Made by a program: the position numbers and the translations under genes. The notes under the pieces are model-generated. The model made no database searches. It was not told the DNA's origin and was given only the letters and a program-made list of their open reading frames with translations. From AC-32 sp035518635 (GTDB taxonomy: Bacteria > Actinomycetota > Thermoleophilia > Gaiellales > Gaiellaceae), in contig DATIXI010000011.1 of assembly GCA_035518635.1 (NCBI GenBank), positions 93,303 through 157,302 of the forward strand: a stretch of 64,000 nucleotides of DNA. Reading direction: 5' to 3'. Below are positions 1 to 7,906 of this stretch, piece after piece. Numbering within the stretch: the first letter of the stretch is position 1; every line of letters starts with the position of its first letter.

Positions 1-309
1 GCCCGCGAGCGAGACCGGGCGCTCGTAGCCGAGCTCGGCGAGCGTCTTCGCGGCGAACGCCGAGCGGTTGCCCGCGGCGCAGTAGATGACGAGCGGCTGC
101 GAGCGGTCGGGAGCGGCGTTCTCGATCCGCGACTCGAGGTTCCCGCGCGGCACGTGGACGGCGCCGGGGATCCGGCCCTGCGCCCACTCGTCCGGCTCGC
201 GCACATCGACGAGCAGCGCGCCCTCGGCGAGCATCGCCTGAGCGGCGTTCGCGTCGACCTCCTCGATCGAGGCGCGCGCGGACTGGAGCAGCTCACGGTA
301 CGTCGGCAT
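1..309 (-). CDS. Rhodanese-like domain protein (3' end beyond the window)
   Basis: The first 103 residues are present and the C-terminus is cut by the left edge. The sequence reads as a single rhodanese domain: a DVREPDEW motif near residue 35, then IPGAVHVP, then the active-site loop YCAAGNRS with the catalytic Cys at about residue 77. Such domains carry sulfur as a persulfide or serve sulfur relay and redox roles in the cytoplasm; the substrate cannot be told. The start is ATG. A TACAAT hexamer lies 8 nt upstream on the same strand (318-323), so initiation may be leaderless. It is divergent from the TPR protein gene at 366. Confidence 0.9.
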   Translation of the reverse strand, partial: MPTYRELLQSARASIEEVDANAAQAMLAEGALLVDVREPDEWAQGRIPGAVHVPRGNLESRIENAAPDRSQPLVIYCAAGNRSAFAAKTLAELGYERPVSLAG

Positions 310-365
310 CGCTTTCGATTGTATAGCGGCCGGTCAAGCCCGCCGCGCGCGGCTATCTTCTCGAG

Positions 366-1331
366 GTGAGTCCCCGGGGGCGCGTCTTCATCCTGGTCAT
401 GCTCGCGGCGGTCGTCGCCTCGGGGGTCGTCGTGATCGGCGTGCTCGCGACGCGGAGCGACGTGCCGTCCGTCAAGCCGCGCACCGGCTCGCCGCCGATC
501 GCGCTCGACCTCGGCCTCCGCACCGACACTGAGGCGCGCCAGCTCGAACGGGCCGAGATCCTCTACGACCGCGCACACCAGCCGAAGAGCGCCGCGAGGA
601 TCTTCGGCCGCTACTCCTCGCTGGAGGCGCAGGTCGGCTCGGCGATCGCCGCCTGGCCGAGCGGAACGCTCGCCCGCCTGCAGACGCTCTCCGCGGAGTA
701 CCCGCGGAGCGCGCTCGTCGCGCTCCACCTCGGCCTCGCGCTCTACTGGTACCGGCGCGACGCCGACGCAGTCCAGGCGTGGCGGTCGGCCGAGGCGCTC
801 CAGCCGGACTCGTTCTACGCCGTCCGCGCGGCCGACTTCCTCCACCCGCGCTTCGCACCGGGGCTCCCGGACTTCGTGCCGTCGACGGTGCCGCCGACCC
901 GCATCCGCGCGCTGCCGCCCGCACAGCGCGTCGCGGCGCTCGCCGCGGCGGCACGCACCGGAGGGGCGAACGCGAAGCTCCTCTACGGCGCCGCCCTCCA
1001 GCACCTGGATCGGCCGCGCTCGGCGGAGAAGCAGTTCGCGGCCGCGGCGCGCAGGGCCCAGAACGACCCGGACGCGCACGTCGCCGCCGCGGTCGGGCTC
1101 TTCGACAAGGACGACCCCTCGGCCGCGTTCGGTCGGCTCGGCCCGCTGGTGCGCATCTTCCCGCACGCGCCGACCGTCCGGTTCCACCTCGGGCTGCTGC
1201 TCCTCTGGATCGGCCAGGTCGACCGCGCCCGCGCGGAGCTCCGGCAGGCCCACGACGAGAGCCCGGACTCCACGATCGGCAGGCAGGCCGCCTCGTATCT
1301 CTCTGCCCTGCGCATGGTTGGGACCCCCTGA
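366..1331 (+). CDS. Membrane-anchored TPR-type protein
   Basis: A 321-residue protein with one hydrophobic segment at residues 8-28, probably an N-terminal signal anchor. The remainder is Ala/Arg-rich and helical with tetratricopeptide-like repeats (for example around LHLGLALYWYRRDADAVQAW and again near the C-terminus at FHLGLLLLWIGQVDRA). The likely role is a protein-interaction scaffold on the outer face of the membrane; no catalytic motif is seen. The start is GTG at 366, with TATCTT ending exactly 6 nt upstream (354-359), which fits a leaderless transcript. It lies 108 nt before the sigma factor gene; a functional link is not evident. Confidence 0.75.
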   Translation: MSPRGRVFILVMLAAVVASGVVVIGVLATRSDVPSVKPRTGSPPIALDLGLRTDTEARQLERAEILYDRAHQPKSAARIFGRYSSLEAQVGSAIAAWPSGTLARLQTLSAEYPRSALVALHLGLALYWYRRDADAVQAWRSAEALQPDSFYAVRAADFLHPRFAPGLPDFVPSTVPPTRIRALPPAQRVAALAAAARTGGANAKLLYGAALQHLDRPRSAEKQFAAAARRAQNDPDAHVAAAVGLFDKDDPSAAFGRLGPLVRIFPHAPTVRFHLGLLLLWIGQVDRARAELRQAHDESPDSTIGRQAASYLSALRMVGTP

Positions 1332-1439
1332 CCGCGAAATGAGCCGTTCGGCCTATTGGCATCCGTCCGGTGCTCATGAGAGAGTTCCGCATCCGCAACG
1401 GCGCGTGCCGACCGTCACAAAGCCCAGAGAGGAGCCGCT

Positions 1440-2534
1440 GTGAGTAGTCCGGGGGAGCGGGTTAGGTCGATGAGCCTCGCCGAAGTGCTCGAGACCGACG
1501 AGGTGAAGGGGTTGCTGGAGAGCGGGCGCGAGTCGGGGTCGCTCACGACGGACGAGATTGCGCTCGCGCTCGGAGGTCTGGAGCTCGACGCCGCGCAGAT
1601 CGACGACGTCTACCACGCGCTCGAGGAGCAGCAGATCGACGTGGTCGACGACGGCGTCGAGGCGGAGGACGAGACCGGCGAGCGCAGCCCCGAGCCGGAG
1701 GCGCGCGAGATCACGACCGACTCATTGCAGCTCTTCCTGAAGGACATCGGCAAGGTCGACCTGCTCACCGCGGCGCAGGAGGTCGAGCTCGCGAAGCGGA
1801 TCGAGCGCGGCGAGCACCGCGCGAAGCAGGAGATGGTCGAGGCGAACCTGCGGCTCGTCGTCTCGATCGCCAAGAAGTACCGCAACCAGGGTCTGCCGTT
1901 TCTCGATCTGATCCAGGAGGGGACGATCGGCCTCGTCCGCGCCGCCGAGAAGTTCGACCACCGCAAGGGCTTCAAGTTCTCGACCTACGCGACGTGGTGG
2001 ATCAGACAGGCCGTCGCCCGCGCGCTGGCGGACAAGGCGCGGACGATCCGGATGCCGGTGCACATCGTCGAGAAGCTGAACAAGATCGTCCGCTCGGAGC
2101 GCAAGCTCCGCGCCGAGCTCGGGCGTGAGCCGACCGCTGTGGAGATCGCGGCCGACGTCGAGTTGCCGACGGACGAGGTCGAGCAGATCCGCCGGAGCTC
2201 GCAGGCGCCGGTCTCGCTGGAGAAGCCGGTCGGCGACGAGGAGGAGTCGGAGTTCGGGCACTTCCTCACCGACGAGAGCGAGCCGCTGCCGGAGGAGGCA
2301 GCGGAGGTCGAGCTGCGGAAGGCGACGTTGCAGCGGGTGCTGTCGACGCTCAGCGTCCGCGAGCAGCGCGTGCTCGAGCTGCGCTACGGGCTCAACGGCG
2401 AGCACCCGTGCACGCTCGACGAGGTCGGCCGCGCGTTCAACGTCACGCGCGAGCGGATCCGCCAGATCGAGAACCAGAGCCTGAAGAAGCTGCGGGCCCT
2501 CGCGGACGCGGTCGTGTTCCGCGACGTTGCTTAA
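1440..2534 (+). CDS. sigA: Primary (group 1/2) RNA polymerase sigma factor
   Basis: A 364-residue sigma-70 family protein directing RNA polymerase to promoters. Region 1.2 begins near residue 96 (LFLKDIGKVDLL). Region 2 carries the highly conserved NLRLVVSIAKKY, the core-binding DLIQEGTIGL and the -10 recognition stretch FSTYATWWIRQA. Region 3 follows IRMPVHIVEKLN, and region 4 ends with the helix-turn-helix VTRERIRQIENQSLKKLR. The full region 2-4 conservation indicates the housekeeping or a closely related principal sigma. The start is GTG with AGAGAGGAG about 6 nt upstream. A strong hairpin follows at 2565-2584. Confidence 0.9.
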   Translation: MSSPGERVRSMSLAEVLETDEVKGLLESGRESGSLTTDEIALALGGLELDAAQIDDVYHALEEQQIDVVDDGVEAEDETGERSPEPEAREITTDSLQLFLKDIGKVDLLTAAQEVELAKRIERGEHRAKQEMVEANLRLVVSIAKKYRNQGLPFLDLIQEGTIGLVRAAEKFDHRKGFKFSTYATWWIRQAVARALADKARTIRMPVHIVEKLNKIVRSERKLRAELGREPTAVEIAADVELPTDEVEQIRRSSQAPVSLEKPVGDEEESEFGHFLTDESEPLPEEAAEVELRKATLQRVLSTLSVREQRVLELRYGLNGEHPCTLDEVGRAFNVTRERIRQIENQSLKKLRALADAVVFRDVA

Positions 2535-2564
2535 ACGCGCTACGCGCTAACCCGTGCAGACTCC

Positions 2565-2584
2565 GCGGCCCCTTTCGGGGCCGC
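2565..2584 (+). terminator. Hairpin after the sigma factor gene
   Basis: A perfect 8-bp stem GCGGCCCC/GGGGCCGC closes a TTTC tetraloop, 31 nt after the sigma factor stop codon. There is no T-tract, so intrinsic termination is likely but not certain; the hairpin also lies just upstream of the dipeptidase promoter. Confidence 0.6.
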
Positions 2585-2632
2585 TCCGCTGCACGCTGGG
2601 TGGAGCCAAGCTGCCGCATAGACTCCGCCCTT

Positions 2633-3976
2633 GTGTCTGCGCCTTGGTTCGATGAGCTCGCCGAGCTGATTCGCATACCCAGCGTCAGCGCCGATCCCGA
2701 GCGGGCTGACGATGTCGCCCGTGCGGCCGAGTGGCTCGCCGGGTTTGTTCGCGGCGCCGGCGGCGAGGCCGAGGTCGTCGAGACCGACACGCAGCCGCTG
2801 ATCGTCGGCCACCTGTCCGCCTCGGCCGTTTCCGGGGGACAGCCCCTCGGTCGTGTCCCGACGGTACTGGTCTACGGGCACGTGGACGTGCAGCCGCCGG
2901 ATCCGCTCGAGCTCTGGGAGTCCGACCCGTTCACGCTCGAGCAGCGCGGCGACTGGCTCTACGGCCGCGGGGTCGCCGACGACAAGGGCCAGCTCTACCT
3001 CCTCGTGAAGGCGGCCGCCGAGCTCGCGGCGGCCGGCGAGCTGCCGGTCGACGTGCGCGTCGTCTGCGACGCCGAGGAGGAGACCGGCGGCCACCAGGTC
3101 GTCGACTTCCTCGCCGCGGACGAGCACGGCGCCGACGTCGCGGTGATCTTCGACAGCGGCATGACCACGCGCGGCCTGCCCGAGTTCGCGATCGCTACGC
3201 GCGGGCTCGTCTACTTCCACCTCACGCTTCGCACCGGCACGCGCGACCTGCACTCGGGGCTCTTCGGCGGCGCGGCGCTGAACGCCGTCCACGCGCTGAT
3301 GCACACGCTCGCCGCCGTGCAGTCCCGGGACGGGCGCCTGCCGGAGCCGCTGCGCGAGGGGATCGCACCGCCGACCGAGGCGGAGAAGGCCGCGTGGGCC
3401 GAGCTCGTGCCGGGCGAGGCGATGCTCTCCGACGCCGGAGCTCAGCCGGTCGACGAGCGCGCGGCCGAGGAGTTCTACCCGCGCACGACCGCCGAGCCGT
3501 CGCTCGACGTGAACGGGATCGCCGGTGGCTCGCCGGTGCTCCAGAAGACCGTGCTTCCGGTGGAAGCCGAGGCGAACCTCTCGATTCGCCTCGCGCCGGG
3601 CCAGGACGTCGAGACGATCGCGGCCGCCGTCGAGCGGCTCCTCCGCAAGGCCGCCCCGGAAGGCGCCGAGCTCGAGGTGACCCGCCTCTCGTCCGCCGAG
3701 GCCGGCCTGGTGCCTCCGGACAGCCCCGCGGTCCAGCTCGCGCTCGACGCGTTCGAGCGAACGTGGGGCCGGCGTCCGCTGCTCGTGCGCTCGGGTGGGA
3801 CGCTCCCCATCGTCCCGGCGCTCGTTGCGAAGGGGATCCCGACGATCATCACGGGTTTCGCGACACCCGAGAGCAACATTCACTCGCCGAACGAGCGGCT
3901 GCTCGCCGAGTACGTTCCGCTCGGGCTCGAAACTGCGCGCGAGCTCTTCCGCGCGCTCGCCGCGCTGAGCGCCTAA
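2633..3976 (+). CDS. M20 family dipeptidase/metallopeptidase
   Basis: A 447-residue M20/ArgE-type zinc peptidase, probably cytoplasmic, hydrolysing dipeptides or N-acyl amino acids. Seen in order: N-terminal RIPSVSADPERADD, the first metal motif VYGHVDVQPP, the bridging Asp in GRGVADDKGQ, the catalytic Glu pair in CDAEEETGG, a lid domain with LHSGLFGG, and the C-terminal metal His in ESNIHSPNE. The frame stays open upstream, but the family-like sequence begins at GTG 2633. TAGACT (2619-2624) lies 8 nt before that codon, which supports this start. A hairpin follows the stop directly. Confidence 0.88.
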   Translation: MSAPWFDELAELIRIPSVSADPERADDVARAAEWLAGFVRGAGGEAEVVETDTQPLIVGHLSASAVSGGQPLGRVPTVLVYGHVDVQPPDPLELWESDPFTLEQRGDWLYGRGVADDKGQLYLLVKAAAELAAAGELPVDVRVVCDAEEETGGHQVVDFLAADEHGADVAVIFDSGMTTRGLPEFAIATRGLVYFHLTLRTGTRDLHSGLFGGAALNAVHALMHTLAAVQSRDGRLPEPLREGIAPPTEAEKAAWAELVPGEAMLSDAGAQPVDERAAEEFYPRTTAEPSLDVNGIAGGSPVLQKTVLPVEAEANLSIRLAPGQDVETIAAAVERLLRKAAPEGAELEVTRLSSAEAGLVPPDSPAVQLALDAFERTWGRRPLLVRSGGTLPIVPALVAKGIPTIITGFATPESNIHSPNERLLAEYVPLGLETARELFRALAALSA

Positions 3977-3997
3977 GGCGCCGCTTGACGGCGCCTT
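3975..3997. terminator. Bidirectional hairpin between convergent genes
   Basis: A perfect 9-bp stem AAGGCGCCG/CGGCGCCTT with a 5-nt loop begins within the dipeptidase stop codon and ends 3 nt before the stop of the HxlR gene on the other strand. The AA and TT ends give a short U-run in either direction, so it can serve both genes. Confidence 0.75.
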
Positions 3998-4000
3998 GGG

Positions 4001-4354
4001 TTACGTGACCGAAACTGGTTCCGGCTCGCAGTCGACGAGCCAGGCGTGGCCGAAGCGGCGCATCTCCTCGATGATCGGGAGCAGCGCCTCACCCTTGTCG
4101 GTCAGCTCGTACTCGACCCGCGGCGGCGACTCCGGGTAGCTGCGGCGCGCGAGGATGCCCTCGTGCTCGAGCGCGCGCAGGCGGTCGGAGAGCGTTCTCG
4201 GGCTGATCCCGAGGCAGGAATGCTCGAGCTCGGTGAAGCGCCGCGGCCCCTCGGAGAGGTCGTGCACGAGCACCGCCGTCCACTTGGCGCCGAGGATCTC
4301 GGCGCAGGCGGCGACCGAACAGGTCGAGTCGTGGACCGGGTTCATCGTGCGCAT
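4001..4354 (-). CDS. HxlR-family winged-helix transcriptional regulator
   Basis: About 117 residues. It has the HxlR signature: a Cys-containing N-terminus (STCSVAAC), GAKWTAVLVHDL, RRFTELEHSCLGISPRTLSDRLR as the recognition helix region, and the wing SPPRVEYELTDKG. Members are small dimeric DNA-binding regulators, some sensing thiol-reactive compounds through the N-terminal Cys. In-frame ATGs occur at 4366, 4354 and 4345. I chose 4354 because TACGAT at 4365-4370 suits a short leader, but the family match starts just after 4345. It is divergent from the HD-like gene at 4406, a plausible target. Confidence 0.85.
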   Translation of the reverse strand: MRTMNPVHDSTCSVAACAEILGAKWTAVLVHDLSEGPRRFTELEHSCLGISPRTLSDRLRALEHEGILARRSYPESPPRVEYELTDKGEALLPIIEEMRRFGHAWLVDCEPEPVSVT

Positions 4355-4405
4355 GTGTGTTCGCATCGTAACGAGGCCGGGCGGGAACGAGTAGGCTCGA
4401 CGCCC

Positions 4406-5284
4406 GTGACAGAGCTCGACAGGGAGCTCCAGGAGCGCATCGACGAGCCCGCCTCCGCCGAGGCCGTGCAGGAGACGCGCCTCACGCCCGCGGAGGCGAC
4501 CGCCCAGATGCGGATCAACGTGCCTGCGCAGCGGAACCGCAAGCTGCGCACGATCCTCGAACGCGTCAACGCCGACGAGGGGCTCAAGGCCTGGTGGCAC
4601 GTAGCGAACGTCAACGCCGTCAAGCGGCTCGGGATCAACGATCACTCCTGGGTGCATATCCAGATCGTGGCCAACATCGCGCTCCGCCTCCTGCGCCTGC
4701 TCGCGAAGCGGGGCGTCGAGCCGGCGATGGTTGCCGACTACGACCTGGAGCGCGACGACGCCGAGGTGGTCGTCGTGCTCGGCGCGCTGCTGCACTGCGT
4801 CGGGATGGCCGTGCACCGCGACCGACACGAGGACTGGAGCCTCTTCCTCGCAGAGCCGAAGGCCCGCGAGCTGCTCGAAGGCGTCTACGAGGAGCCGGTG
4901 CTGACAGTGGTCGTCAGCGAGGTGCTGCAGGCGATCACCAGCCACCGCGAGTCAGGCCGTCCGCTGACGCTCGAGGCGGGGATCGTCCGAGTAGCCGACG
5001 CACTCGACATCGAGGAGGGCCGCTCGCGGATCCCGTTCGAGCGCGGGAGCGTCTCGATCCACTCGATCTCGGCGGCCGCGATCGACGAGGTCGTGATCTC
5101 CGAAGGCACGGAGCGGGCCGTCCTGGTCGAGGTCAAGATGAACAACTCGGCCGGCCTCTACCAGGTCGACGAGCTCCTGAAGGCGAAGCTGCACGGCTCG
5201 GGCCTGGAGCCGTACGTCGAGGTCGTAGCCCGCATCGACACGGACGCCGAGAAGCGCCTCGTGCCCCTGTACCGCCTCGAGTAG
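4406..5284 (+). CDS. HD-superfamily phosphohydrolase-like protein with altered HD motif
   Basis: A 292-residue protein of the cytoplasmic HD-domain family often seen in archaea and actinobacteria. Candidate metal ligands are H80/H84 (NDHSWVH), H130, H180 and D198 (RVADALD). The usual HD doublet is HC here: H130 is followed by C131, encoded by TGC at 4796, so phosphohydrolase activity is uncertain. The C-terminal half (IDEVVISEGTERAVLVEVKM) resembles a ligand-binding beta domain. The start is GTG at 4406 with TAGGCT (4392-4397) 8 nt upstream. It is divergent from the HxlR regulator. Substrate unknown. Confidence 0.7.
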   Translation: MTELDRELQERIDEPASAEAVQETRLTPAEATAQMRINVPAQRNRKLRTILERVNADEGLKAWWHVANVNAVKRLGINDHSWVHIQIVANIALRLLRLLAKRGVEPAMVADYDLERDDAEVVVVLGALLHCVGMAVHRDRHEDWSLFLAEPKARELLEGVYEEPVLTVVVSEVLQAITSHRESGRPLTLEAGIVRVADALDIEEGRSRIPFERGSVSIHSISAAAIDEVVISEGTERAVLVEVKMNNSAGLYQVDELLKAKLHGSGLEPYVEVVARIDTDAEKRLVPLYRLE

Positions 5285-5286
5285 CG

Positions 5287-5988
5287 CTACTTCGGAACCG
5301 GTTCCAGCCGGTATCCGACGCCGTACCGGGTCTGGATGAACGTGTGCTTCGAGGCGCGGTGGTCGATCTTCTCGCGCAGACGGCGGACGCAGACGTCGAC
5401 CGTGCGGTCGCGGTGCGTGGCGCGGCGCCCCCAGATCCGCTGTAGCAGCTCGTCGCGGCTCGCGACCCGCCCGCGGTCGAGGGCGAGCGTGTAGAGCAAG
5501 CGGAACTCGGTCGGCGTCAGCCGCGCGTTCTCGTCGTCGACGAACGCCTGCACGGAGCGCGGGTCGATCCGGAGCTCCTCGATCACGAGCTCCTCGCCGC
5601 GGTCCTCCCGGACGCCCTGCTGTCCGCCGCGCCGCGCGACCGCCTGGACCCGCGCGACCAGCTCCTTCATCGAGAACGGCTTGACGAGGTAGTCGTCGGC
5701 TCCGATCTGCAGCGCGTGGACGCGGTCGTGCTCGGTCCCGCGGGCGCTCACGACGACGATCGGTGTCGCGATCCCCTCGGCGCGGGCCTGCTCGATCAGG
5801 CTCCAGCCGTCGAGACCCGGCAGCATCAGGTCGAGCACCAGGACGTCCGGCCGCTCGTAGCGCAGCCGCGCGAGCCCGATCTCGCCGGCACCCACCCGCA
5901 TGGGCTCGAGACCATCCGCCGCGAGGTGCTGCGCCATGCCCTCGGCGATCAACTCGTCGTCTTCGACGATCAGCACCTTGGTTGCCAC
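5287..5988 (-). CDS. OmpR/PhoB-family response regulator
   Basis: A 233-residue two-domain regulator. The receiver domain (residues 1-120) shows the acidic pair VEDDE, the phosphoacceptor Asp in VLDLMLPG, the Ser/Thr position in VVVSARG and the Lys in LVKPFS. The C-terminal winged helix (about 140-230) shows LTPTEFRLLYTL and the recognition stretch RTVDVCVRRLREKI. The start is GTG at 5988. It is divergent from the histidine kinase at 6005 with only 16 nt between the two start codons. Beside pst genes it is the likely PhoP/PhoB analogue; that role is inferred from context. Confidence 0.9.
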   Translation of the reverse strand: MATKVLIVEDDELIAEGMAQHLAADGLEPMRVGAGEIGLARLRYERPDVLVLDLMLPGLDGWSLIEQARAEGIATPIVVVSARGTEHDRVHALQIGADDYLVKPFSMKELVARVQAVARRGGQQGVREDRGEELVIEELRIDPRSVQAFVDDENARLTPTEFRLLYTLALDRGRVASRDELLQRIWGRRATHRDRTVDVCVRRLREKIDHRASKHTFIQTRYGVGYRLEPVPK

Positions 5989-5991
5989 TGT

Positions 5992-6004
5992 GATACTCAG
6001 CCTA
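5992..6004. promoter_or_regulatory. Back-to-back -10 elements of a divergent two-component pair
   Basis: GATACT (5992-5997, plus strand) ends 7 nt before the kinase ATG, and TAGGCT (5999-6004, read on the minus strand) ends 10 nt before the regulator GTG. The two hexamers are one base apart, so the two promoters cannot be occupied at the same time. Both transcripts would be leaderless or nearly so. No clear -35 was found for either. Confidence 0.45.
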
Positions 6005-6706
6005 ATGTCCCGATCTGAGTACGAGGGGTCCCGGTCCGAGTACGAGGAGCTGCGCGCGGGCTTCACGGCCGCGGTCTCGCACGAGTTGCGAACGCCGCTC
6101 GCGCGCCTCGTGGCGCTGCTCGAGACGGCCGAGCTCCCGAATGCCGACCTGCCCGCGCTGCTGCGGCAGGCACGCGAGGAGGTCGGGGAGATGACCGAGC
6201 TCGTGGACGACATCCTGTTCCTGAGCGAGCTCGAGCAGGGGCGCGAGGTCGTTGCGCTGGGCGAGACGGAGGCCGCGCCCGTCCTGCGCGAGGTGGTCGC
6301 CGAGTCGCGCGACCGGGCGGAGCGCGCTGGAGTGTCCCTGGAGCTCCGGCTCGCCGAGGAGGGCCTGCTCGTCCCGCTGCGCCGCCGGATGCTGCAGACG
6401 GTCGTCGAGAACCTCGTGGAGAACGCGATCCGCTACGCGGGAGAGGGCGCGACGTGCGTGATCTCGCTCGGGCGCGAGGACGGCATGGTCGTGCTCGGCG
6501 CGACCGACGACGGGGCGGGTGTCCCGGAGGAGGACGCGCCGCGGCTGTTCGAGCGCTTCTTTCGCTCCGACCGGGCGCGGACGACGCGCGGCAGCGGGCT
6601 GGGTCTGGCGATCGTCAAGCACGTGGTCGAGGCAACGGGCGGGCACGTCGAAGCCCGCGGCGCCTACGGCCGCGGGCTCGACGTGCGTTGTGCCTTCCCT
6701 GGCTAG
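6005..6706 (+). CDS. Soluble histidine kinase lacking a sensor domain
   Basis: A 233-residue kinase with only a dimerisation/phosphoacceptor region and a catalytic domain. The H-box AVSHELRTPLARL is near residue 30, the N-box NLVENAIRYA near 140, G1 DDGAGVPEED and the F-box FERFFR follow, and G2 is GSGLGLAIV. There is no transmembrane segment, PAS or HAMP domain, so it resembles a PhoR stripped of its input region and must sense through a partner. The N-terminus has a short duplication (SRSEYE twice). The start is ATG at 6005. Beside pst/phoU it probably controls phosphate genes, with PhoU/Pst as the likely input. Confidence 0.88.
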   Translation: MSRSEYEGSRSEYEELRAGFTAAVSHELRTPLARLVALLETAELPNADLPALLRQAREEVGEMTELVDDILFLSELEQGREVVALGETEAAPVLREVVAESRDRAERAGVSLELRLAEEGLLVPLRRRMLQTVVENLVENAIRYAGEGATCVISLGREDGMVVLGATDDGAGVPEEDAPRLFERFFRSDRARTTRGSGLGLAIVKHVVEATGGHVEARGAYGRGLDVRCAFPG

Positions 6707-6717
6707 CGATGCCTGGG

Positions 6718-7749
6718 CTAGGTGTGGACCCGGGCGATGGTCTTCTTGCCGGCCTGCTGCACTACCTTGGGCAGGCGCAGGAAGAGCAGCGAGTGCCCGT
6801 ACGACTGGCCCTTCGTCAGGGCCCAGTTGACGAACGCCTTCAGGTCGGCAGCCTTCGAGGTCTGCAGGGGCACGATGACCCAGGTGAACGTGCAGATCGG
6901 GTAGCCGTTCTTGACGCTCTTCGGTGGGTCGACGACGGAGATCGCGTTGCTCTTCGGGACCTTCTTGACCCTAGCCGAGACCGCCGCGACGGTCGAGGCG
7001 CGCGGCAGGATGAACCGGCCGGCGCGGTTCTTCATCTTCGCGATCTTGAAGTGATTCTTGTACGCGTACGCGATGTCGACGTAGGTGATGCCGCCAGGTG
7101 TCGAGCTGAGCTTCGCGGCGACGCCCGAGCTTCCCTTCGCTCCTACGCCGACCTTGAAGGCGGGCTGTGTCCCCTTACCAATCTGGGAACTGAACTGCGG
7201 GCTCACCTTCGACAGGTAGTCGGTGAAGTTGTAGCTCGTGCCGCTTCCGTCGCTTCGCCAGATCGGAACAACATCCTGGTTCGGCAGGCTCACGCCCTTG
7301 TTGATCGCGCGGATGCGCTTGTCGTTCCACTTCGTGATCTTGCCCAGATACATGTCGGCGACGATCGGCCCCGTCAGCTTGAGCCCGTAGCCGACGCCGG
7401 GGATGTTGTAGGGAATCGAGGTGGCCGCGTAGGCCCAGGGGATCTGGACGCAGCCGTGGCAGGCGGCGAACTGGTCGGTAGACAAAGGAGCGTCGCTGGC
7501 CCCGAAGTCGACCGTACGGGCCGAGATCGCTTTGATGCCGGCGCCGCTGCCGACGCCGCTGTAGTTGATGTCCGCGGCGCTGTAGTGGGTTGTCCACAGC
7601 GCCACCAGCGGCGCTACGAACGTGCTGCCTGCGCCGCTGATCGACGCCTTCTTGGAAGACGCCCCGGCGAGTCCCGTCCAGGCAGTGAGCGCGACTGCCG
7701 CCGCGCCGAGCACGACGATGAGAGCCGCGAGGCTTCGATTGCGCTTCAA
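6718..7749 (-). CDS. pstS: Phosphate ABC transporter substrate-binding protein PstS
   Basis: A 343-residue secreted phosphate-binding protein. It has a signal peptide (residues 1-30, KRNR then a hydrophobic run ending near GLAGASS) without a lipobox Cys. Phosphate-binding signatures include SGAGSTFVAPL, SGVGSGAGI, FGASDAPLS and RSDGSGTSYNFTDYL. I chose the TTG at 7749 because GGAGAGGAG lies about 7 nt upstream and no ATG or GTG lies between it and the signal peptide. It is divergent from pstCAB-phoU, with a PHO-box-like repeat between. It also faces the histidine kinase tail to tail, 11 nt apart. Confidence 0.93.
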   Translation of the reverse strand: MKRNRSLAALIVVLGAAAVALTAWTGLAGASSKKASISGAGSTFVAPLVALWTTHYSAADINYSGVGSGAGIKAISARTVDFGASDAPLSTDQFAACHGCVQIPWAYAATSIPYNIPGVGYGLKLTGPIVADMYLGKITKWNDKRIRAINKGVSLPNQDVVPIWRSDGSGTSYNFTDYLSKVSPQFSSQIGKGTQPAFKVGVGAKGSSGVAAKLSSTPGGITYVDIAYAYKNHFKIAKMKNRAGRFILPRASTVAAVSARVKKVPKSNAISVVDPPKSVKNGYPICTFTWVIVPLQTSKAADLKAFVNWALTKGQSYGHSLLFLRLPKVVQQAGKKTIARVHT

Positions 7750-7836
7750 GATGTTTCTCCTCTCCTGCGGGGGAACGATGTTGCGGTGTGTTCGACGTGA
7801 GGCTGCACCGGGGCGCTCGGTCCGTGGGCTGAAAGG

Positions 7837-7865
7837 CGGTTGGCATCCGGTAACGATCCGGTAAC
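7837..7865. promoter_or_regulatory. PHO-box-like triple direct repeat between pstS and pstC
   Basis: ATCCGGTAAC occurs at 7845-7854 and again at 7856-7865, exactly 11 bp apart. A weaker third copy, CGGTTGG, starts at 7837, also 11 bp from its equivalent. On the minus strand the unit reads GTTACCGGATC. This matches the known style of PHO boxes (11-bp direct repeats, GTTCACC-like in Streptomyces) bound by OmpR-type phosphate regulators. It sits 88 bp from the pstS start and 42 bp from the pstC start, so it could control both. Confidence 0.75.
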
Positions 7866-7892
7866 AACGCCCTTGGCAAGCCACGTTCGCGT

Positions 7893-7898
7893 TACCGT
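7893..7898 (+). promoter_or_regulatory. -10 element of pstCAB-phoU
   Basis: TACCGT ends 8 nt before the pstC GTG start, so the transcript would begin at or next to the start codon. The PHO-box-like repeat ends 27 bp upstream, where an activator could contact polymerase. Confidence 0.5.
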
Positions 7899-7906
7899 GC
7901 GCGCTC

